NCBI RefSeq assembly: GCF_024699965.1
Contig: NZ_JAJOMZ010000003.1
Coordinates: forward strand, 1 to 22,632
Source of the DNA: Flavobacterium sp. J372
GTDB lineage: Bacteria > Bacteroidota > Bacteroidia > Flavobacteriales > Flavobacteriaceae
Reading direction: 5' to 3'
DNA: 22,632 bases
Part shown: in pieces, positions 16,981 through 22,632 of the stretch
How positions within the stretch are numbered: position 1 is the first letter of the stretch
Layout: each line of letters opens with the position of its first letter
Translations under genes and position numbers: made by a program
The notes under the pieces: model-generated
Database searches by the model: none
What the model saw: only the letters and a program-made list of their open reading frames with translations
What the model was told of the DNA's origin: nothing

Positions 16981-18117
16981 ATGTCTAAATTTGACCATAT
17001 AAGGCCTTTTTACGATACAGAAGTAAACGGGGCTATAAGGAGCGTGATACATCACCCAATGATGAAAGCGCTCATGAGCTTTACATTTCCCGGAACACCT
17101 GAAGAAGTCTGGACCCGAATGGCTGGAGAAAACGCATTCAAAACGTGATTTTCAGATCAATTTCATTTACCAGGCCATACAAAGGGTTCTTGAAAAAACA
17201 TCTGACGGGCTTACCACTTCGGGTTTTGAAAAGCTTGAAACACACACACCCTACCTTTATATATCAAACCACAGGGACATCATACTTGATACATCATTGC
17301 TTAATGTGTGCCTGTATGACCATAAGCTTACCATGACAGCCAGTGCCATTGGCGATAACCTGGTGCAAAAACAGTTTTTGCAGGTACTGTCAAAACTTAA
17401 TCGTAACTTTTTGGTACAACGCGGGCTTTCGCCAAGAGAACTGCTGCAAAGCTCTAAACTAATGAGCGAATACATTTACCAATTATTGATGAGGGAGTGC
17501 AGATCTGTATGGATTGCACAGCGTGAGGGACGGACTAAAGATGGTAACGACGCTACCCATCAGGGTGTACTGAAGATGCTTGCCATGGCCAGCGATGAGG
17601 AGAACCTTATGGATTATTTCAAAAGGTTAAGATTGTGCCGGTTTCAATTTCTTATGAATATGACCCTACAGATATGCTTAAAATGCCACAGCTGTTGGCA
17701 GAGGCTAACGATGAAGTTTACATAAAAGAAAAGAATGAAGACTTCATGACACTGATAAGCGGAATCATGGGCCAGAAAAAGCGAATACACCTGCATGTAT
17801 GCGAGCCCCTGGACAAAGAACTTGATGCGATTGCTGCCACTGAAAGTAACCCAAATAAACAGATACAGGCACTTGCGCAGGTTATTGACGATGCCATATT
17901 AAGCACCTATAAGCTGTGGCCCACCAATTATATAGCCTATGACATGCTCAATGGATCTGACAGGTTTGCTGCACACTATTCTGAAAAGGGAAAAGATCTT
18001 TTTGAACGCCGGCTTGAACTTCGCATAGATGCAGATGACAAAATTGTGCGTGAAGGTTTCCTGGCTATGTATGCCAACCCGGTTGTTAACCAGATGAAAT
18101 ACCAGAATGCACTATAG
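16981..18117 (+). CDS. PlsC-like 1-acyl-sn-glycerol-3-phosphate acyltransferase family protein (two frameshifts)
   Basis: The repaired protein has 378 residues. The acyltransferase active site appears as YLYISNHRDIILDTSLLN, a His...Asp pair with five residues between rather than the usual four, and the phosphate-binding block as VWIAQREGRTKDGND. The C-terminal half (IVPVSISYEYDPTDMLK onward) is a family-specific extension. It probably acylates glycerol-phosphate-type lipids at the inner membrane, but the exact acceptor is not proven. Two frame breaks are seen: an extra G near 17130 (MLEKTHSKRD restored) and a missing A in the A4 run at about 17631-17634 (YFKKVKIVPVS restored). The start ATG 16981 is preferred over an in-frame TTG at 16951. 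The stop overlaps the asparaginase start by 11 bases. Confidence 0.88.
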
Positions 18118-19134
18118 GCCAAACATCCTGCTTATTTATACCGGCGGCACCATTGGCATGGTGAAAGATTTCACTACAGGAGCTCTTAAGGCCTTCAATT
18201 TTAAAAAACTGCTGAACCGCATACCCGAACTACGCCACCTGGACTGTAATATTGAAACGGTTTCTTTTGACCACCCTATAGATTCATCAAACATGGATCC
18301 GGATAAATGGACAAAGATTGCAGCTATAATAAATGACAATTACGACATTTTTGACGGTTTTGTGGTATTGCATGGCTCAGACACTATGTCGTATTCAGCA
18401 TCAGCGCTAAGCTTTATGCTTTCTGGGCTTACCAAGCCAGTGATTTTTTACAGGCTCTCAGCTGCCAATCGGGGATTTGCGTACTGATGCCAAAGAAAAC
18501 CTTATCACTGCCATACAGGTTGCGGCCCTACAAAAAATGGCAAACCCGTAATCAAAGAAGTTTGCCTGTATTTTGAATATAAGCTGTACCGGGGCAACCG
18601 CACAACAAAGATTAGCGCTGAGCACTTTAATGCATTTACATCGCCCAACTACCCTGCCCTTGCAGAATCTGGCGTGTATTTGAAGGTAAATGAAGATTTG
18701 CTGCACAGCAATAACAATGAACAATTTAGCGTAAAAGATAAGCTGGATGCAGGTACTGTAATTATCAAAATATTTCCTGGTATAAACAAAGCAGTACTAA
18801 CATCAATAATGGCAACTCCGGGCCTTAAAGGCGCTGTTATTGAAACTTATGGCTCGGGCAATGCGCCTACAGATGAATGGTTTGTAGATATTTTAAAGGA
18901 GGCAATAGCAAAAGGCATCCACATCATTAATGTTACCCAATGTTCCGGCGGAAGTGTGAATATGGGGCATTATGAAACCAGTACCCAATTAAAGAAATAG
19001 GGGTTATTTCAGGCAAAGATATTACAACCGAAGCTGCCATTACAAAGCTTATGTGGCTGTTAGGGCAGGAGACTCCGGCAAATCAATTCATGTATGCTTT
19101 TGAAAGCAGCATCTGCGGCGAATTGACACAATAG
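18107..19134 (+). CDS. ansA: Type I (cytoplasmic) L-asparaginase (three frameshifts)
   Basis: The enzyme hydrolyses L-asparagine to aspartate and ammonia. The repaired length of 342 residues is close to E. coli AnsA. Both catalytic threonine motifs are present: IYTGGTIGM near residue 12 and VVLHGSDTMSYSASALSFML near residue 90. TGSQLPIGDLRTDAKENL and VIETYGSGNAP follow. There is no signal peptide, which argues for type I. The frame breaks in three homopolymers: one extra T in T6 18444-18449, one missing A in A6 18532-18537, and one missing A near 18996. Its ATG lies inside the end of the acyltransferase gene, implying translational coupling. No terminator precedes the following tRNA gene. Confidence 0.94.
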
Positions 19135-19159
19135 CCTTTTTTTAATGGTTATTAAATAG

Positions 19160-19167
19160 TATTTTTG
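19160..19167 (+). promoter_or_regulatory. -7 box for tRNA-Ser
   Basis: TATTTTTG matches TAnnTTTG exactly and ends 10 bases before the mature tRNA 5' end at 19178, giving a very short 5' trailer. Confidence 0.5.
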
Positions 19168-19177
19168 GCGCCAGCTT

Positions 19178-19265
19178 AGAGAGGTGGCCGAGTGGTCGAA
19201 GGCGCACGCCTGGAAAGTGTGTATGCTCCAAAAGGGCATCGAGGGTTCGAATCCCTTCCTCTCTG
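19178..19265 (+). tRNA. tRNA-Ser (anticodon GGA)
   Basis: The 88-nt class II tRNA has a perfect 7-bp acceptor stem (AGAGAGG with CCTCTCT), a D arm (GGCCGAGTGGTCGAAGGC), an anticodon stem CACGC/GTGTG with loop CTGGAAA placing GGA at positions 34-36, a long variable arm, and the T arm GAGGGTTCGAATCCCTT. The discriminator base is G, as expected for serine. CCA is not encoded. It reads UCC/UCU codons. Confidence 0.96.
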
Positions 19266-19279
19266 CAACTATATAAATA

Positions 19280-19305
19280 AAAAGGCTGCCTGTTGGCAGC
19301 CTTTT
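19280..19305. terminator. Strong bidirectional terminator after tRNA-Ser
   Basis: AAAAGGCTGCC, loop TGTT, and GGCAGCCTTTT form an 11-bp perfect hairpin with A and T tails. It ends the tRNA transcript from the left and can end the leftward T9SS gene (stop at 19325) from the right. Confidence 0.9.
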
Positions 19306-19324
19306 ATCATAATCTACATTACAA

Positions 19325-22300
19325 CTATTTTATAACGATTTTTGATGTACCGTAATTCACGTTACCGCTGTCAACGTTAAAGAAGAACATACCTGAGTTA
19401 AGGTGGCTGAAATCAAAGTTAAGCTCATTCCTTCCCTCTTCCAGGTTAACAGCTGCTGTATGTACCAGCTTGCCGGTAATGTCATGTACCGTAACTTTAG
19501 CAGTTGTTGTAACCTCGCTATAAAGCAAACAGTTGATATTACCTTGAAACGGGTTGGGAACATTACAAACTGGTTAACCATTGAGTTTAGCAACTCCTCA
19601 TAACCTTCACGGGCTGTCTGGGTAAATTTAACGTCTTCTATTGTCAGGTCAAGGTCATTAGTCCCAGCCTGTACTGGTAAGAATGTGTACGTAATCATTG
19701 TAAGGTCATCAGCAGTCAATTGCTGGTTACTTGCAATCGATTTCATGAAGCTGAATGGTATGTAATAAACTTCTTCTTTGTTACGCACATTTATCACAGC
19801 TTTGTACTGGTGTTTCCATTCTGTAATACCGGCTTTACCAGGCCAATTTCAAGCAGGCCGCTACCTTTGGCTTTGAACGAAAGGAATTTATAATCAGTAT
19901 AATTAGCGGGCAAATGGCCAGGAAGCAATGATTTGTATAGGGTAAGATAGTCTTGGTTGCTATGCGCCTGCAATTTTACATTCCTGTGTATAGCATACTC
20001 GTTCTCGTTATATACTCTGTCGAAGTCATTTGATACTGTGTAAGACTTTTATTATGGTGTTAGCGCCGTCATAGTCAAGGCCCCAGTTACCGTCAGCATG
20101 ATAAAATGCATCCTGGGTAATTCCTTCCACTTTTATAAGCCCATCATACTCATAACCATCTTTGATATCGATACGAAGCGTCTGCGTCATTTCAGAAGTC
20201 AGTGGGTTATATCTCATGGCATAACCATTAGTTTCGCTATATACTTCTTCAGTAACAACCTCAATGTTCTGCCCTGCTTCAGCACTTTTCAGGTTAATAA
20301 CCATATCTGTCCCTTCCCTTGACACTTTAGATGCATAGGTCTTCGGCATCCTTTGTACTTCTGTTTGCTGTACCGGGATGAAATTTTGAAGGTTGTGCAG
20401 TATATCTGTAACGAGTTTCTCTGTGCTTTCAGGATTTGTAGCCCAAACCTGGAAGTTATACATATCATTCATGATTGCATAATCCTTCACAAACCAGTTA
20501 GACTGCAGTGTATACTTAGTGTCGTTATTATTTTTGCAACAGCAAATGATATAGCATATTCAACAATACCTGTGCGTTGTTTTATTGCCTGCATCAGGAA
20601 ATTATAGCCTTCAATCTGTACTGCTTTTTACGGTAAGTATTTCGGCGCCGCGAAGCCTGTCACATGATGCTTTGGTATGGTTATATACCTTATCTCTCGT
20701 TCTTACCCCAAGTACAACAGCTTTAGTTTTTGCCGGCTATTTCAAAGTCAACACTTATTACTTCCTGGGCTATAGTGTAGTCAAGGATATCTGTAGGTGA
20801 TGTTACGTGCGATGTGTTTCCGGAAGCAAGTTCTGTCGGGAACATTGCAAGCATCGTCTGGCTGTTTACGTTGCGGCCGGCAGGGTTTGATTTTACAAGC
20901 AGCTTAGCTTTGTCATAAAGCATAGCATCGGTCTTTACTAATTCTGTAGGTACACTTTTCATTTTGCGTTGCACATATCTTTTTGATAAGGCATCACCAA
21001 GGCTTTCGCTTTCAAGTCCACCATTATTACCTGTACTTACATCATCAGACGCAATCACTACACCAACAACAGTTGATTTTTCACATCCGTTAGCAGTAGT
21101 TCCTGTAACAATTACTTCATAGTAGCCTTCTACAGTAAATGTAAAATTCACAATCGGCTGGTTGGTGTACAATCCTTGTACCTGCGCCTGCCATTGACCA
21201 TGAATAATTAGTAAAATCTGAAGCATTTGTGAGCGTAAACTGCTTTGTGATTGATCCGTTACCTGTTGCAGCTGTTGCCTGGTTTAGAGCAGGAACAACT
21301 TCAGGGTACACAGTTAAAAATACTGTTTTTGTATTGCTGCCATAAGTATTTGTTGCGGTAAGCTTTACCATATGCACACCGGCAGTTGCAAATGTTTTAG
21401 TTGGATTCATGGCCGTGCTTGTAGTGCCATCGCCGAAATCCCAAAGGTATGAAAGCGGAGCTTCCGGTTGAACCGCATTTCCGGTATGAGATGTATTTGT
21501 AAACACAAATGCATTACCAAGGCACAGTGCGCCGTTGTTTATGCTAAAATTAGCTGTCGGGGGCAACACCTACCGGCTGTGCACAACCTGTAACAGATGG
21601 TGTGAAAACTGCATAATGCACTTCGCCGCCACTGTGTGTGAACGATTTTGCAATAACCTGCCCTTCGAGGTTTGACTGGTTACCGCTTTTATCAACGTTT
21701 GCAAAAGGAGCGAATACTGTACCTTCAATTGCATTACCTGATACAATGTTTAGCTGTGTGGTATTGTAAGAGTTATATATTAAATGTACGGACAGTTCTG
21801 GAAGCCTATGCCGCCCTGGTTCCATACATTCCAGTTATAAGTACCTGCCGCATCTACATTAATAACCAACACTTTTGAAGCGCTTGGCGGGTTATTGAAA
21901 ATGATATTTTGTACAGCATTAAGGTCTGCTCCCGTAATATTAAAATAGTTTATACCATCAGCAAGATTGATTTTGATTTGTCCCGGCATATTGGTATGAG
22001 GTATAGTCGCTCCATTCGCATTTGTAATATTTGCATTGGCAGCACATTGTGAGATTGCCGAAGACTTTTGTGCGAAGCGTCTGGAAAGCTGCACTAAAAT
22101 CAAGAAGCCCCCCCTGGAAAACAGGATTATTGTTTACACCTACGCCAAGCTGTGGAGAATTTGCCTGAAGCTCCAATTCTGGGCGAACCGTTGTAACCTC
22201 CTGCTGTAGGAGTAACCCTTATTGGAGGTGTGGCATTATTCTGGTCATAGTACCAAACGGTAGAGCCTGTGCTATTACCAATCTTTACGTATGTATTAGA

Positions 22301-22606
22301 CTGTACCTGAACAGCGTTTCCGGATGTGTAATTAACTTTACCATTTACTAACAGGCCGATTTTTACTCCGCCTACAGTAAAGGTACCGGAATTATGTATA
22401 ACCTGCACCTGGTAGCTGCCTTTAATAGTAAGGTCACCGCCGCAGGCAACAGGGCCTTCAGTTTCATTTGTTATAAGAGTAAGGCCGTTTCAGTAAAGAT
22501 ATTGAAACCTTTAGCTGCCTCGGTTGGGCTTTGCGCAGTAGCGGGTTGTAAAAAACAGAGAGGCCGCCGATAAAGGGCAGATCCTCGGGAGTACTTTTCT
22601 AATCAT
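19325..22606 (-). CDS. Choice-of-anchor A / PKD domain surface protein with T9SS sorting domain (heavily frameshifted)
   Basis: After repair this is a secreted protein of roughly 1,090 residues, starting at ATG 22606 with a signal peptide ending near ATAQ. The N-terminal choice-of-anchor A domain spans about 22530-21575: GFNIFTENGLTLITNE, ALNAVQ-like NITGADLNAVQNIIFNN, VLVINVDAAGTYNWN, NAIEGTVFAPFANVDKSG, LEGQVIAKSFTHSGGEVHY. It is followed by a PKD domain (YLWDFGDGTTSTAMNPTKTF, about 21470-21400), a long unassigned middle part, and a type A T9SS sorting domain (KVTVHDITGKLV ... SGMFFFNVDSG ... KIVIK). The family is found in surface adhesin-like proteins. About a dozen single-base breaks occur, for example at the G-run 19555-19557, near 19835, 20042, 20735, 21215, 21560, 21790, 22070, 22180 and 22480. 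They look like errors, not decay, because each reading resumes conserved motifs. Confidence 0.85.
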
Positions 22607-22632
22607 CAATATTAAATTTTTAACGTTTGGGG

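Noticed and set aside
18107..19134. Programmed frameshifting in asparaginase
   Set aside because: There are three breaks in both directions (one extra, two missing bases) at plain homopolymers with no slippery-site and structure arrangement. The same error type affects unrelated genes.
1..22632. Mobile element, prophage or defence island
   Set aside because: No transposase, integrase, phage, restriction or nuclease-effector gene was found. No direct repeat of the tRNA-Ser 3' end was noticed nearby.

Overview
The window looks like chromosomal DNA of a Bacteroidota member, most likely Flavobacteriaceae (Flavobacterium-like). The reasons are promoter -7 boxes of the form TAnnTTTG, few Shine-Dalgarno sites, two large secreted proteins with type IX secretion (T9SS, Por) C-terminal sorting domains, a flavobacterial-type Dxs, and families typical of this group (DUF3078, DUF3109, retropepsin-like protease). 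It reads as an ordinary core-genome stretch. I see no phage, insertion sequence, CRISPR array or defence island.

Layout. 1-3526 (-): a large secreted FG-GAP/VCBS beta-propeller protein with a T9SS tail, cut by the left edge only a few residues before its end. 3527-4010: non-coding, with a repeat tract and promoters. 4011-6769 (+): dxs (isoprenoid synthesis) and a DUF3078 outer-surface protein. 6770-6932: a TCGA-rich repeat spacer. 6933-12614 (-): a nucleotide-metabolism cluster transcribed nrdB - nrdA - RDD membrane protein - 82-aa unknown - dgt, preceded by a perfect DnaA box. 12862-13449 (-): a DUF3109 cysteine-cluster protein. 13578-15017 (+): MarC-family membrane protein, a tiny membrane protein and a minimal FAD oxidoreductase, ending at a strong two-way terminator. 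15045-16049 (-): a lipoprotein and a retropepsin-like aspartic protease. 16143-19134 (+): TatD hydrolase, a PlsC-like acyltransferase and type I asparaginase, the last two overlapping by 11 bp. 19178-19265 (+): tRNA-Ser(GGA). 19325-22606 (-): a second large T9SS protein (choice-of-anchor A plus PKD).

Quality. Many reading frames are broken by single-base insertions or deletions, mostly in homopolymer runs. Essential genes (dxs, nrdA, nrdB) are affected and still read perfectly when the frame is switched, so I treat these as sequence errors rather than pseudogenes. The density is low in the middle (none in dgt, RDD, DUF3109, marC) and rises strongly toward both ends, where each large T9SS gene carries roughly ten or more breaks. 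Gene boundaries below are given for the repaired genes.

How the genes work together. Ribonucleotide reductase (nrdBA) makes deoxynucleotides and dgt, at the end of the same cluster, destroys dGTP. The DnaA box just upstream of a candidate nrd promoter suggests coupling to replication initiation, as known for E. coli nrdAB. The other genes are housekeeping (isoprenoids, phospholipids, tRNA) or envelope functions with no obvious shared pathway.
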